The notes: a model not told the origin generated them from the sequence alone. A stretch of DNA of 64,000 bases from SMBSF63 sp034003545 (GCA_964447155.1 CAYURM010000002.1:124001-188000); one strand, 5' to 3'; counted from the stretch's first letter, positions 35,197 through 44,113 are shown. A program made the numbers and translations.

Positions 35197-35270
35197 TCGG
35201 GGTGGGCGGACTTGAACCGCCGGCCTCCGCGTCCCAAACGCGGCGCGCTAGCCAACTGCGCCACACCCCG
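35197..35270 (-). tRNA. tRNA-Pro (anticodon TGG)
   Basis: 74 bases on the minus strand. The acceptor stem is CGGGGTG/CACCCCG with discriminator A. The D arm is GGCGCAGTTGGCTAGCGC-like, the anticodon stem-loop is CCGCG-TTTGGGA-CGCGG (anticodon TGG), and the T arm is GGCGG-TTCAAGT-CCGCC. CCA is not encoded. It has its own promoter (35280-35309) and terminator. Confidence 0.97.
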
Positions 35271-35279
35271 GCGGACTAG

Positions 35280-35309
35280 AGTATAATCCGAATGTCGTTA
35301 ACCCGTCAA
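35280..35309 (-). promoter_or_regulatory. tRNA-Pro promoter
   Basis: On the minus strand, TTGACG (35309-35304), 18-bp spacer, TATACT (35285-35280). The mature tRNA begins 9 bases further on. Confidence 0.8.
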
Positions 35310-35350
35310 GGAAGAGGGAAATACAGGCTTGGTTCCTGTCAGAAAAACCG

Positions 35351-36262
35351 ATGAAAAATTCTCCGCGAAAATGTTGTTCTCTCACAGCCCATACGGCTGT
35401 GTTGTTTTGTGCATGCTTGTTTCTGGCAGGCTGCCGGGGGCGTTCTGAGCAGCTGCCCCCGCAGGACACCGTAACGCCGGTTGCGCCCGCTGCGTCCACG
35501 GTGATCGCCACGCCCCCCCCACAGCCGAGTGCAACCCCCGCTGGCTGCCTCGAAACCACGGGCCGCATGGAATGGCACGAGCTTCCCGCCGGTGCAGCGT
35601 CTTATGTGATCCCGTTTCACATCTATTTGCCGCCTTGCTATGATCCACAGGAGGGAACATACCCCCTGCTGGTGCTGTTACACGGGCAGAGCGATACCAG
35701 TGAGTTGTGGATGCGTATGGGCATCCAGCTGCTGGCAGATGGTTTGATCAACCGCGGTGAAGTGCCGCCGTTTGTGATCCTGATGCCCACAGAGGCGTAT
35801 TACCTGCAGGATTTTCTGGATTCTGTTTTCGGGCAGGCCTTGTTTGCGGATCTGCTGCCCTGGATGGAAAATGAATATGCCGTTTCCACGGAGCGCACTT
35901 GCCGCGCTTTGGGCGGCATCTCGCGCGGGGCGGCCTGGTCTGCCCTGCTGGGCATTCAGAATTGGGAGCAGTTTGCGGCCATTGGTGCGCACAGCGTGCC
36001 CAATGCACCCTATAGCGAGGTGCGCCTGAAATCTCTGCTGGAAGAAATTCCCGCCGGCAGCATGCCGCGCATCTGGATGGATACCGGCGATATGGATCGC
36101 TACCGAAAGTCTGCCGAGGCGTTTGCTGAGCTGCTCACCCGGCGCGGTGTGCCGTACGAATGGCATCTCAATCCAGGCGCTCACGAAGAAGCGTATTGGC
36201 GGGCGCATCTGGAAGACTACCTGCGCTGGTATGCTTCATCCTGGTGGGGGTGCGTAAATTAA
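35351..36262 (+). CDS. Lipoprotein esterase (putative esterase/Esterase D family)
   Basis: 303 aa. Signal peptide with lipobox LAGC (Cys28), then a Pro/Thr-rich spacer. The alpha/beta-hydrolase core starts near residue 65: 'YPLLVLLHGQSDTSELW' (oxyanion region), 'PPFVILMPTEAYYLQD', nucleophile Ser in 'CRALGGISRGAAWSAL' (GxSxG), Asp in 'MPRIWMDTGDMDR', and a C-terminal His in 'LNPGAHEEAYWRAH'. The complete triad suggests an active surface esterase such as a feruloyl/acetyl-xylan esterase or mycolyl-like acyltransferase. The real substrate is unknown. Confidence 0.85.
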   Translation: MKNSPRKCCSLTAHTAVLFCACLFLAGCRGRSEQLPPQDTVTPVAPAASTVIATPPPQPSATPAGCLETTGRMEWHELPAGAASYVIPFHIYLPPCYDPQEGTYPLLVLLHGQSDTSELWMRMGIQLLADGLINRGEVPPFVILMPTEAYYLQDFLDSVFGQALFADLLPWMENEYAVSTERTCRALGGISRGAAWSALLGIQNWEQFAAIGAHSVPNAPYSEVRLKSLLEEIPAGSMPRIWMDTGDMDRYRKSAEAFAELLTRRGVPYEWHLNPGAHEEAYWRAHLEDYLRWYASSWWGCVN

Positions 36263-36592
36263 TTTTCACGGATGCAGGACACATTAGATTACTGGCGACG
36301 CATGCGCCGCTACTACGCAAAATGGGGGCTGTTTTGTAGAGACAGGTTTATCCATTTGAGTAGGGTATTTATCCTGATCGAACTCGTGTGTGGAGATAGC
36401 AGCGGACTTGCTGTCCATACGAGAAATTTATCAGGCATGGGGTTTACTGAACTTGCTGCGCGGGCGCAAGCCTTCCAACAATACACTGGATGCTATGTGC
36501 CCTACAAAGTTTTTTTATCAGAAGACTGCATGTACATATGTGAAGTCATTAATCCCTGATGGACGAATCTCTGATCCCGAGCCCTTTCTTCT
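36263..36592. other. Gene-poor stretch without a supported gene
   Basis: Two short overlapping frames exist here (36272-36559 and 36390-36620), but neither has a recognisable domain, a good ribosome-binding site or protein-like composition throughout. No hairpin or repeat family of this window was recognised. Treat as intergenic or decayed sequence. Confidence 0.5.
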
Positions 36593-36621
36593 TTGCATGA
36601 ATCTCTTTTTCCCCTTATAAT
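36593..36621 (+). promoter_or_regulatory. gatC promoter producing a very short or leaderless mRNA
   Basis: TTGCAT (36593-36598), 17-bp spacer, TATAAT (36616-36621). Only 7 bases separate the -10 from the gatC ATG (36629), so transcription should start at or next to the start codon. Confidence 0.75.
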
Positions 36622-36628
36622 CCCATTC

Positions 36629-36925
36629 ATGAGTTTAAGCCCGAATGAAGTTGAACATATTGCCAAACTGGCCCGCCTGACCCTGACCGACGAAGAGAAA
36701 GCCCTTTACGGGGAGCAACTCTCTGCTATTTTGGCGCATTTCGCCGCGCTGGAAAAGGTGGATACCGATCACGTCTCGCCGCTGTCGAGCGTGCTGGCCG
36801 TACAAACCGGCTTGCGTGTGGACAAGGCCCATCAGGAGCTGGATACCGAAGCCCTGCTTGCCAATGCTCCCCAGGTTGAAGATGATCAGTTCCGTGTGCC
36901 GCCCGTACAAGGGGGCGGGGCATGA
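36629..36925 (+). CDS. gatC: Aspartyl/glutamyl-tRNA amidotransferase subunit C
   Basis: 98 aa from ATG 36629. GatC wraps around and stabilises GatA in the amidotransferase that converts Glu-tRNA(Gln) or Asp-tRNA(Asn) to the amide form. Typical sequence: 'LSPNEVEHIAKLARLTLTDE', 'YGEQLSAILAHFAALEKVDT', 'VPPVQ' end. An in-frame start at 36593 coincides with the -35 box and is rejected. There is no Shine-Dalgarno, consistent with leaderless translation. gatA starts within its stop (ATGA). Confidence 0.95.
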   Translation: MSLSPNEVEHIAKLARLTLTDEEKALYGEQLSAILAHFAALEKVDTDHVSPLSSVLAVQTGLRVDKAHQELDTEALLANAPQVEDDQFRVPPVQGGGA

Positions 36926-38400
36926 CCCTGCTCACGGATTTGACCCTAAAAGAAGCCCTGACAGCGCTGCGCAAGGGACAGGTTTCCAGCCAGGAGTTGA
37001 CCGAGGCCAGCCTGTCGCGTATTGCGGCGTTGGAGCCGACGCTGCACGCTTTCCTTGCCTCCACGCCGGAGATGGCTCGCCAGCAGGCTAAGGAAGCAGA
37101 TAGGCTATACGCATCTTTTCGTAAGGATAACCGCCGGCCCATCCCGCCTTTGCTGGGTGTACCGCTGGCGGTGAAGGATGTGCTTTGCCAGCAAGGCGTG
37201 CCCTGTACCTGTGGTTCGCGCATCCTGGAGAATTTTGTGCCCCCATTTGACGCCACTGTCGTGGCCCGGCTGAAGCGCGTCGGCATGATCACGGTCGGCA
37301 AGACCAACACCGATGAATTTGCGATGGGTTCCTCGACCGAGAACTCGGCCTATGGCGCAACCGCCAACCCCTGGGATACGACCCGTGTTCCCGGCGGTTC
37401 CAGCGGCGGCAGTGCCGCGGCCGTGGCCGCCCGCCTGGTGCCGGCTGCCCTGGGTACCGATACCGGCGGCAGCGTGCGCCAGCCGGCTTCCTTCTGCGGG
37501 GTGACCGGCATCAAGCCTACCTATGGGCGCGTTTCGCGCTATGGGCTGGTGGCGTATGGCTCGTCCCTCGATTCAGTGGGCGTACTGGCGCGTACCGCCG
37601 AAGACCTGGCCTTGCTGCTGAAAGTGATGGCAGGCTACGATCCCAAAGACGCCACTTCGCATGACCGCCCGGTGCCGTCTTATGCACTGACCGCCGAGGC
37701 AGATCTGAAAGGCTTGCGTATAGGCGTTCCGGCGGAATATTTCATCTCCGGCATTCAGCCGGAAGTGGAACAGGCCGTCCGCCAGGCGGTGGCCAAGATG
37801 GCAGCCTTGGGCGCTGAAGTGCATCCGGTCAGCCTGCCGCATACCGAATACGCCCTGCCCGTTTATTATCTGATCGCCCCCGCTGAAGCTTCGGCCAATC
37901 TGGCCCGTTTTGACGGTGTGCGATACGGCCTGCGCGTCCCCGCGGATGAACTGATCGAGATGTACAATGGTTCGCGCGGCGCCGGGTTTGGGCCAGAGGT
38001 CAAGCGGCGCATTATGCTTGGCACCTATGCCCTCTCCGCGGGATATTATGACGCCTACTACGGCAAAGCCCAGAAAGTGCGTACCCTCATCCAGCAGGAT
38101 TTTGTGGATGCCTTTAAATCAGTGGATGTGATTGCTGCCCCTGTAGCCCCCACCACGGCCTTCCGCCTGGGTGAGTATTCCGGCGGCCCGCTGGAAATGT
38201 ATTTGCAGGACATCTTCTCCTTGCCCGCCAACCTGGCGGGTGTGCCCGGTCTGGCGCTGCCAGTCGGCTTTGACTCGCAGGGCCTGCCGATTGGGATGCA
38301 GTTGATGGGCCCGCATTTTGGCGAAGAGACCCTCCTGCGAACCGCGCATGCGTATCAGCAGGCCACCGACTGGCATGTGCGCAAGCCTGATTTGCCTTGA
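36922..38400 (+). CDS. gatA: Aspartyl/glutamyl-tRNA amidotransferase subunit A
   Basis: 492 aa, the usual size. GatA is the glutaminase/amidase subunit. Amidase-signature residues are complete: Lys in 'VPLAVKDVLCQQG', the Gly/Ser-rich 'PGGSSGGSAAAVAA' with the cis-Ser, and the nucleophile Ser in 'TDTGGSVRQPA'. 'GIKPTYGRVSRYGLVAYGSS' and 'GLPIGMQLMGPHF' are also characteristic. It starts by 4-base overlap with gatC. A terminator follows. gatB is 6.5 kb away, so the complex is encoded at two loci. Confidence 0.98.
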   Translation: MTLLTDLTLKEALTALRKGQVSSQELTEASLSRIAALEPTLHAFLASTPEMARQQAKEADRLYASFRKDNRRPIPPLLGVPLAVKDVLCQQGVPCTCGSRILENFVPPFDATVVARLKRVGMITVGKTNTDEFAMGSSTENSAYGATANPWDTTRVPGGSSGGSAAAVAARLVPAALGTDTGGSVRQPASFCGVTGIKPTYGRVSRYGLVAYGSSLDSVGVLARTAEDLALLLKVMAGYDPKDATSHDRPVPSYALTAEADLKGLRIGVPAEYFISGIQPEVEQAVRQAVAKMAALGAEVHPVSLPHTEYALPVYYLIAPAEASANLARFDGVRYGLRVPADELIEMYNGSRGAGFGPEVKRRIMLGTYALSAGYYDAYYGKAQKVRTLIQQDFVDAFKSVDVIAAPVAPTTAFRLGEYSGGPLEMYLQDIFSLPANLAGVPGLALPVGFDSQGLPIGMQLMGPHFGEETLLRTAHAYQQATDWHVRKPDLP

Positions 38401-38409
38401 TATTTGTGT

Positions 38410-38441
38410 AAACTCCCGGCTTGAGGGCTGGGAGTTTGTTT
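38410..38441 (+). terminator. Intrinsic terminator after gatA
   Basis: AAACTCCCGGC (from 38410), TTGAG loop, GGCTGGGAGTTT (38426-38437), then GTTTA. One mismatch in the stem. The remaining gap to 38590 contains a CCCTGAGCTTGT repeat fragment near 38450. Confidence 0.7.
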
Positions 38442-38590
38442 ATCACCGTACCCTGAGCTTGTGATAACCCTGGAATAGGGTCGCAGGATACACGGATGCG
38501 AGACCCGCATCGGTCGGCCCATTTGAGCATGATATCGCCCCCAGGGCAACTGCAGGTTTAGCCTGCGCTATATAACCATTAGGAGACATT

Positions 38591-40300
38591 ATGTTTGAGC
38601 ATTTACCCACACCACTCGACGAATTGATGACCTGGAATTGGGAGCAGTTCGCGCCTTTCTATCAGGAACTGAATGACCGCTCACTAACTGCTAAGACGTT
38701 GGAAGGTTGGATGCAGGATTGGTCTTTGATTAACAAACACGCCAGTGATTTGATCAGTCGTATTTATGTTGCGGTCAGTCAGAACACTGCCGACGAAAAA
38801 ATGGAACAGCGCCTCCATGATTTCATGGATAACAGTTTTCCTCAATTGATGGCCGCTGATCAGAAGTTGAAAGACCGCCTGCTGGACAGCGGGCTTGAGC
38901 CGGATAACTTTACCGTTCAACTGCGGAATATGCGTGCCGATCAGGAATTGTTCCGCGAAGAAAACCTTTCCCTGCTGGCAGAGGAAAATAAACAGTCCCT
39001 TGAGTATGACAAAATCATCGGCGCCCAGACAGTGGAATGGCAAGGGGAGGAAGTTACGGTAGCATCACTGACCCTGCAGGCCAAGCACCCTGACCGCGCT
39101 GTGCGCCAGCAGGCATGGGAGCTGGAAATGGAACGCCGCCTGCAGGACCGTCAGGCAATCAATGAAAATTGGCAGAAGCTGCTTAAGCTGCGTCTGAAAA
39201 TTGCTGCCAACGCCGGCTTTAAGAATTACCGCGATTATCAATGGAAGCATTTACATCGTTTTGACTACACTGCCGAGGACAGCAAGCGTTTCGGTGATGC
39301 AATTCAGGAAGTGGTCGTCCCGGCTGCCAACCGCATCTACGCCCGTTACTGTGAACAGTTGGGCATCGAGAGTCTGCGCCCCTGGGACCGCTACGCCGAT
39401 ACCTCCGGACGTCCGCCGCTGAAGCCTTTTGAGACGATCGACGAGTTGCAGAGCAAAACCTCGGCTGTTTTCCACCAGGTTGACCCGCAATTGGGCGATT
39501 ATTTTGATACGATGATCGCTGAAAATCTGCTGGACCTCGACAACCGGAAAAACAAAGCGCCCGGTGGATACTGCACCGAGTTTGCTTTGGACGGGCGGCC
39601 TTTTATCTTTACCAATGCTGTCGGGATCCACGATAACGTGCAAACCCTTTTACATGAAGGCGGCCATTCTTTCCATGTCTTTGAATCAGCTCATTTGCCT
39701 TATATCCAGCAGTGGAACCCGCCGATGGAGTTTGCCGAGGTAGCTTCGATGAGCATGGAATTTCTCAGCATGCCCTATTTGGCCGCTGAAAACGGCGGAT
39801 TCTACACTGAAGAAGAAGCTGCGCGTGCATTCATCGAAAATCTCGAATACAGCATCCTTTTCTGGCCCTATATGGCCGTGGTGGACGGCTTCCAGCACTG
39901 GGTGTATGAGAACCCTGCGCAAGCCCTGGATGCGGATCAATGTGACGCAGCCTGGGGGAGGTTGTGGGACCGCTTTATGCCCGGTGAAGACTGGAGCGGG
40001 CTGGAAGACGCCAAGGTCACCGGCTGGCACCGCAAGGGACATATCCACGGCGCACCCTTTTATTATGTGGAATACGGTCTGGCGCAGTTGGGTGCGGTGC
40101 AGGTGTGGCGAAATTCACTCAGTGATCAGAAACAGGCTGTGGCGGATTACCGCAAGGCGCTCTCGCTGGGCGGCACACGCACGCTGCCGCAGCTTTTCCA
40201 GGCGGCCGGCGCCCGGCTGGCCTTCGATGCTCCTATCTTGCGCGAATCGATTGATTTGATGGAAGGTACTTTAGCCGACCTGTATGCAAAGATTGGGTAA
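38591..40300 (+). CDS. M3 family oligoendopeptidase (PepF-like)
   Basis: 569 aa. Zinc metallopeptidase of the thimet/oligopeptidase F family, acting in the cytosol on short peptides. The HExxH site is visible at His355-Glu356-x-x-His359 ('LLHEGGHSFHVFES'), with the third ligand Glu expected in 'PPMEFAEVASMSMEFL'. The long helical N-terminal domain and C-terminal 'GHIHGAPFYYVEYGLAQLGA' are typical. A good RBS (AGGAGACATT) precedes the ATG. It stands alone, with repeat-containing gaps on both sides. Confidence 0.93.
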   Translation: MFEHLPTPLDELMTWNWEQFAPFYQELNDRSLTAKTLEGWMQDWSLINKHASDLISRIYVAVSQNTADEKMEQRLHDFMDNSFPQLMAADQKLKDRLLDSGLEPDNFTVQLRNMRADQELFREENLSLLAEENKQSLEYDKIIGAQTVEWQGEEVTVASLTLQAKHPDRAVRQQAWELEMERRLQDRQAINENWQKLLKLRLKIAANAGFKNYRDYQWKHLHRFDYTAEDSKRFGDAIQEVVVPAANRIYARYCEQLGIESLRPWDRYADTSGRPPLKPFETIDELQSKTSAVFHQVDPQLGDYFDTMIAENLLDLDNRKNKAPGGYCTEFALDGRPFIFTNAVGIHDNVQTLLHEGGHSFHVFESAHLPYIQQWNPPMEFAEVASMSMEFLSMPYLAAENGGFYTEEEAARAFIENLEYSILFWPYMAVVDGFQHWVYENPAQALDADQCDAAWGRLWDRFMPGEDWSGLEDAKVTGWHRKGHIHGAPFYYVEYGLAQLGAVQVWRNSLSDQKQAVADYRKALSLGGTRTLPQLFQAAGARLAFDAPILRESIDLMEGTLADLYAKIG

Positions 40301-40641
40301 GGTTGCTGCGCTGGGCAGCCCTTGCAAATTCACAGTCACCGCACAGCGGCTCCTTCGCAATGAAAAAAACGATAACATTTTCATGCCCCCCACGAGAAGG
40401 GAGTACTCAAGTTTTGTAGAATCGTCCTCACTAGCCTTTCAAATGAACCGCTAGGCGTAGGCTGAGCTTGTCGAAGCCGAAGCGGTGGGTGCAGGCCTCT
40501 TCGGCCAAGTTCATAATGCAGTAGAACGATAATTTCTACATCTTTTGACTGCTCCCCACGAGAATCTCTTGTACCGGATTTGATTTGATAATGTTACAAT
40601 AAAAAAGAAATCCTTAAAAATTGATCTCAGGAAGGTGACCC
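40301..40641. repeat. Gap with repeat fragments
   Basis: No gene. It contains a truncated end of the MITE-like family (GGCTCCTTCGCAATGA, 40348-40363) and a hairpin of the CTTCGACAAGCTCAG family (GGCTGAGCTTGTCGAAGCC, 40459-40477). A TACAAT -10-like box lies about 35 bases before the following gene, without a clear -35. Confidence 0.55.
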
Positions 40642-41652
40642 GTGGCACAAACAATGAAAATCGTGATACCCATGGCTGGCTGGGGGACGCGCATGCGCCC
40701 GCATACCTGGAGCAAACCCAAACCACTGATGCCGATTGCTGGCAAAACAGTTCTGGATTATGTGATCGATCAATTTGATTCGATCCCCACATCATTTGAG
40801 AGGGAATTTGTCTTCATTGTGGGGCATCAGGGCGAGCAGATCGAAAAATATATGCAGGAATATCATCCAGATTTGAAAGTTGATTATGTGGTCCAGGAAG
40901 AAATGCGCGGTCAGTCCCATGCCATTTATCTGGCCCGCCAACACCTCAAAGGCCCGATGCTGATGGCTTTTTCGGATACCCTGATTGAAACGGATCTCGC
41001 CTTCCTCCAATCTGAAACTTGTGATGGCCTGGCCTGGGTGAAACCCGTGCCTGACCCGCGCCGCTTTGGCGTGGCGGAACTGGGCAGCGAAGGCCATGTG
41101 GCCCGTTTGATTGAAAAACCGCAGGACGTGAACAATAACCTCGTCCTGGTAGGCTTTTATTATTTCCGCAGCGGTGAATCTCTGGTCCGCGCGATTGAAA
41201 AACAAATGAATCGCGGTACATCGCTCAAGGGCGAATATTACATTGTGGATGCGATTAATGTGATGCTCGAAGATAAAGTCGACTTTCGGGTAAAACGGAT
41301 TGAGACCTGGCTGGATACCGGCATCCCCGCCACCACCCTGGAAACCAACCGCTACCTGATTGAGCACCGCGCTGACAACAGCGCAGTCTTCGCTGACCGG
41401 CCGGGCGTGGCGATCATCCCGCCGGTCTGTATTCATGAAAGCGTGCAGCTTGAGTCGGCAGTCGTCGGGCCGTATGTTTCGATCGGCAAGGACACCCGGA
41501 TCACGGATGCCGTGGTGCGCAATTCGATCATCGGCGATGAGGCTGAGATCAGCGGCGTGGTCTGCGAGAATTCATTGCTGGGGAACAACGCCTATATCGA
41601 AGAACAGGTGAGCCACTTCAACGTGGGCGACAATTCCCGTTTGGTTAAATAA
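40642..41652 (+). CDS. Sugar-phosphate nucleotidyltransferase with left-handed beta-helix tail
   Basis: 336 aa from GTG 40642 with GGAAGGTGA upstream. The N-terminal nucleotidyltransferase has 'KIVIPMAGWGTRMRPHT' (triphosphate loop), 'WSKPKPLMPIAGKTVLDYVI', Asp in 'LMAFSDTLIETD', 'LIEKPQD' and 'ETWLDTGIPATTLETN'. The C-terminal hexapeptide-type repeats ('VSIGKDTRITDAVVRNSII', 'GNNAYIEEQ') form a short beta-helix. It activates a sugar 1-phosphate with NTP (glucose or mannose are likely) for surface polysaccharide or nucleotide-sugar supply. Exact sugar and nucleotide are not decidable here. Confidence 0.85.
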   Translation: MAQTMKIVIPMAGWGTRMRPHTWSKPKPLMPIAGKTVLDYVIDQFDSIPTSFEREFVFIVGHQGEQIEKYMQEYHPDLKVDYVVQEEMRGQSHAIYLARQHLKGPMLMAFSDTLIETDLAFLQSETCDGLAWVKPVPDPRRFGVAELGSEGHVARLIEKPQDVNNNLVLVGFYYFRSGESLVRAIEKQMNRGTSLKGEYYIVDAINVMLEDKVDFRVKRIETWLDTGIPATTLETNRYLIEHRADNSAVFADRPGVAIIPPVCIHESVQLESAVVGPYVSIGKDTRITDAVVRNSIIGDEAEISGVVCENSLLGNNAYIEEQVSHFNVGDNSRLVK

Positions 41653-41664
41653 ACAGGCATGTCG

Positions 41665-41689
41665 TGTCCAGGCGAAGTGAGCCTGGACA
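41665..41689 (+). terminator. Hairpin downstream of the nucleotidyltransferase gene
   Basis: TGTCCAGGC (41665-41673), 7-base loop, GCCTGGACA (41681-41689), perfect stem, no T-run. It may be a mRNA 3' stabiliser or a weak terminator. Confidence 0.5.
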
Positions 41690-41778
41690 TTCAACATCCC
41701 GGTTTGCTGCTTTTAATTTCCTCAGGGGACACGGGCATGTTTAAACAGTGATACTATTTTTCAGGAGGAATAGGGTTA

Positions 41779-42960
41779 ATGGATACAACTAACAATCGTC
41801 GTGAATCTTATCTGGCTTCCAAGGTTTCTTCGTTAAAGTCTTCCGGCATCCGCAAATTCTTTGATATTGCCGCTTCCATGAAAGATGTCGTCTCACTGGG
41901 CATTGGCGAACCGGATTTCACTACCCCGGCCCCCATTCTGGAGGCTGGCCGCCGTTCGTTAGAGCTTGGAGAAACGCATTACACTTCCAATGCAGGCACG
42001 TCAGAATTACGCGAGGCCCTTACCGAGCATCTTGAGAAGTTGTACGGCGTGAGCTATAACCCGGCCAGCGAAATTGTCATCACTGTGGGCGGATCCGAAG
42101 CTGTCTATCTGTCCGCCACGGCCCTGCTCAATCCCGGTGAGGAAGTCATCATTCCTACCCCGTGTTTTGTTTCCTACCAGGCCGAAGTGGAGCTGGCTGG
42201 CGGTGTAGCAGTGGAAGTACCCAGCCGGATGGAAGATAATTTTGCGCTCAATCCGGTCAGGATCGAGGCCGCTGTCACCCCCCGCACTAAAGCCATCCTG
42301 ATCAGTTATCCCTGCAACCCCACCGGGGCCGTCGCCGAGCGTGATACCCTGCTGGAAGTGCTGCGCATCGCCGAAAAATACGACCTGATCGTCATCTCGG
42401 ATGAGATCTATGACCAGTTGGTGTATGGCGGTCATCAGCATGTGTGCTTCTCCACCCTGCCCGGCGCCCGGGATCGCACCCTGCTCCTCGGCGGCTTCTC
42501 AAAAAACTATGCGATGACCGGCTGGCGGATTGGCTTTGCCGCCGGACCGGCTCACTTGATTCGCGGTCTGGTGCGCATTCACCAGTACACCATCATGTGT
42601 GCCCCTACCACTGCCCAGGCGGCCGCCATTACAGCCCTCAAGAAAGGCCGCCCCTACGTGGAGGAAATGGTCGCGGAATATGACCGCCGCCGCAAGCTGA
42701 TTGTCAAGGGGATGAACGAGATCGGCCTGCCGACTTTCGAACCAAAAGGCGCTTTTTACGCCTTCCCCAAAGTGTCCGTCACTGGTCTGGACGATGAAAC
42801 CTTTTCCAACCGCCTGCTGCAAGAAGAGAGCGTGGCGGCCGTGCCCGGCTCGGCCTTTGGCGCCGGCGGCGAAGGCTTCATCCGCTGTTCGTATGCTACT
42901 TCCTATGAAAAGATCGAGGAAGCCCTGACAAGGGTGGAACGGTTTGTGAAGCGGTTGTAA
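41779..42960 (+). CDS. PLP-dependent class I/II aminotransferase
   Basis: 393 aa. Fold-type I aminotransferase of the aspartate-aminotransferase Igamma/PatA type. Sequence landmarks: 'SLGIGEPDFTTPAPI', 'HYTSNAGTSELREALTEHL', 'ITVGGSEAVYLSATAL', the Asn/Pro of 'ISYPCNPTGAV', Asp/Tyr in 'VISDEIYDQLVYGG', the PLP-binding Lys in 'GGFSKNYAMTGWRIGF', and the carboxylate-binding Arg in 'FIRCSYATSYE'. Good RBS (CAGGAGG). It is ended by a strong terminator. The amino acid substrate cannot be assigned. It depends on PLP, which pdxST in the same window supply. Confidence 0.93.
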   Translation: MDTTNNRRESYLASKVSSLKSSGIRKFFDIAASMKDVVSLGIGEPDFTTPAPILEAGRRSLELGETHYTSNAGTSELREALTEHLEKLYGVSYNPASEIVITVGGSEAVYLSATALLNPGEEVIIPTPCFVSYQAEVELAGGVAVEVPSRMEDNFALNPVRIEAAVTPRTKAILISYPCNPTGAVAERDTLLEVLRIAEKYDLIVISDEIYDQLVYGGHQHVCFSTLPGARDRTLLLGGFSKNYAMTGWRIGFAAGPAHLIRGLVRIHQYTIMCAPTTAQAAAITALKKGRPYVEEMVAEYDRRRKLIVKGMNEIGLPTFEPKGAFYAFPKVSVTGLDDETFSNRLLQEESVAAVPGSAFGAGGEGFIRCSYATSYEKIEEALTRVERFVKRL

Positions 42961-42966
42961 AGAAGG

Positions 42967-42999
42967 CCACAAAACGCCCGCTAAGCGGGCGTTTTGTGG
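42967..42999 (+). terminator. Perfect 15-bp terminator hairpin after the aminotransferase gene
   Basis: CCACAAAACGCCCGC (42967-42981), TAA loop, GCGGGCGTTTTGTGG (42985-42999). The T-run is inside the stem (GTTTTG), so it is symmetrical. Confidence 0.85.
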
Positions 43000-43028
43000 T
43001 GTATACGAACAATGGAATTTGATCCGAG

Positions 43029-43439
43029 ATGAGATTAAGCCTGAAATATCAACCAACGCCGGAAAATGCTCCAAAACTTGCCAGTTTGATCGTTCAGTCT
43101 GCACTTGATGTGTCAAATGTTGTGTTGGATTATTCTCCCCGGAGCTTGAAGGATGTGGATGAGGTTATAGAAGGATTTAGGCAAGAAGGGATTGCCCTTG
43201 AGGATATTGCTTCCACTTTGTTTTGCTTTGGCTGTTATGTGGGGGAGATTTTTGTGCGGAACGCAGATGCAGAGTGGAAGAATGCTGCTGATACACCGAT
43301 GAGGAAGGTTACCAATACGCCAATTTTGATTGCATTGCCCAATGCTAACGTAACAAATCCCATTGGCAAGGTGTTTAAACGGTTTGAAAATGGACAAGGG
43401 GATAATCTGGAATATTTCTATCAGGTCTTCACGAAATAA
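43029..43439 (+). CDS. Conserved hypothetical protein
   Basis: 136 aa. Compact soluble alpha/beta protein with no signal peptide. Features are an acidic helix ('DVDEVIEGFRQEGIALEDIA'), a Cys-bearing helix ('TLFCFGCYVGEIFVRN'), Trp in 'AEWKNA', and a C-terminal 'NPIGKVFKRFENGQGDNLEY'. The pattern (helix, 'GxYxGE', Trp, then 'NPIgKvxKRxENGxxDsLxYFY') recalls small conserved proteins found in actinobacteria and others, some near toxin-immunity loci. No function is established from this sequence. It sits at the edge of a decayed region (43455-44100). Confidence 0.65.
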   Translation: MRLSLKYQPTPENAPKLASLIVQSALDVSNVVLDYSPRSLKDVDEVIEGFRQEGIALEDIASTLFCFGCYVGEIFVRNADAEWKNAADTPMRKVTNTPILIALPNANVTNPIGKVFKRFENGQGDNLEYFYQVFTK

Positions 43440-43454
43440 CCTTCAGCAGAATTT

Positions 43455-43742
43455 AGCAGGAATTGGAGTAGACTTTATTGTGGGGGTTAAATTTTTCCTC
43501 TTCGTTGAAAAAAATTTAACTGTGATCTGCCTATGCTGTGCAACAGCTTTCTTGAAGAATGCTCGGTGGAATTCGCTCATGAAGTGATCTGCGGAGCATT
43601 GGAATATGTCGAAAAAATTGGTTTTCGACCCCATGAGGATTTCAAAAAGCAGATGGCAGACTTGATGATTGACCCGTCGAATGCACACCCCGTATGGATC
43701 ACATTGTTTTTGGGCGGGCTGAGTTTTATTTCCAGGGATTGA
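43455..43742 (+). pseudogene. Frameshifted remnant of an unidentified gene
   Basis: One frame gives 'GIGVDFIVGVKFFLFVEKNL' around 43458-43520. The adjacent frame then continues protein-like as 'ECSVEFAHEVICGALEYVEK' and 'IGFRPHEDFKKQM' to a TGA at 43740-43742. Together they look like one protein broken by a frameshift. Further downstream, 'LEVDYISRDDRQVILQRR' (about 43760-43815) may be another piece. No start codon or RBS is found. The rest of 43743-44113 holds no intact gene. The original family was not identified with certainty. Confidence 0.4.
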
Positions 43743-44062
43743 TTACTTGCGCGCCGCAGGGTTGGAAGTCGACTACATTTCGCGTGACGATCGTCAGGTG
43801 ATTTTGCAGCGCCGTCGCTGTGAACAGGTCCACAAGAGCATCGTTTACATGTCAAGAAAAAATGCATCTGCTCGGCAAGGAGCGCATGGTTCGATTTCAA
43901 TCTTGCGGAGCATGCTCTTATTGCGCTCAATAGACAAGCCGGAGCCAGCCAGGGGAGAATTCAATAGAAACCGGGTTAGATTTTCTGTAAATCTAGCGGT
44001 TTCGAAGACTTTACCTCGTCAGAGATTATATTCATTCAATCTGGTTTTGCATTCCTGGGGGC

Positions 44063-44102
44063 GGACAGGCCGGATATTATCCCCGTTAGGGTAGGCCTGT
44101 CC
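44063..44102. repeat. Inverted repeat near the end of the TPR-like gene
   Basis: GGACAGGCC (44063-44071) and GGCCTGTCC (44094-44102), extended by GTAGGGACAGG on the minus strand. It lies 12 bases beyond the minus-strand stop at 44114 and may terminate or protect that transcript. Confidence 0.5.
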
Positions 44103-44113
44103 CTACGAATAAA

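Noticed and set aside
36272..36620. Two overlapping short ORFs of 95 and 76 codons
   Set aside because: No RBS, no domain, uneven composition, and the second runs into the gatC promoter.
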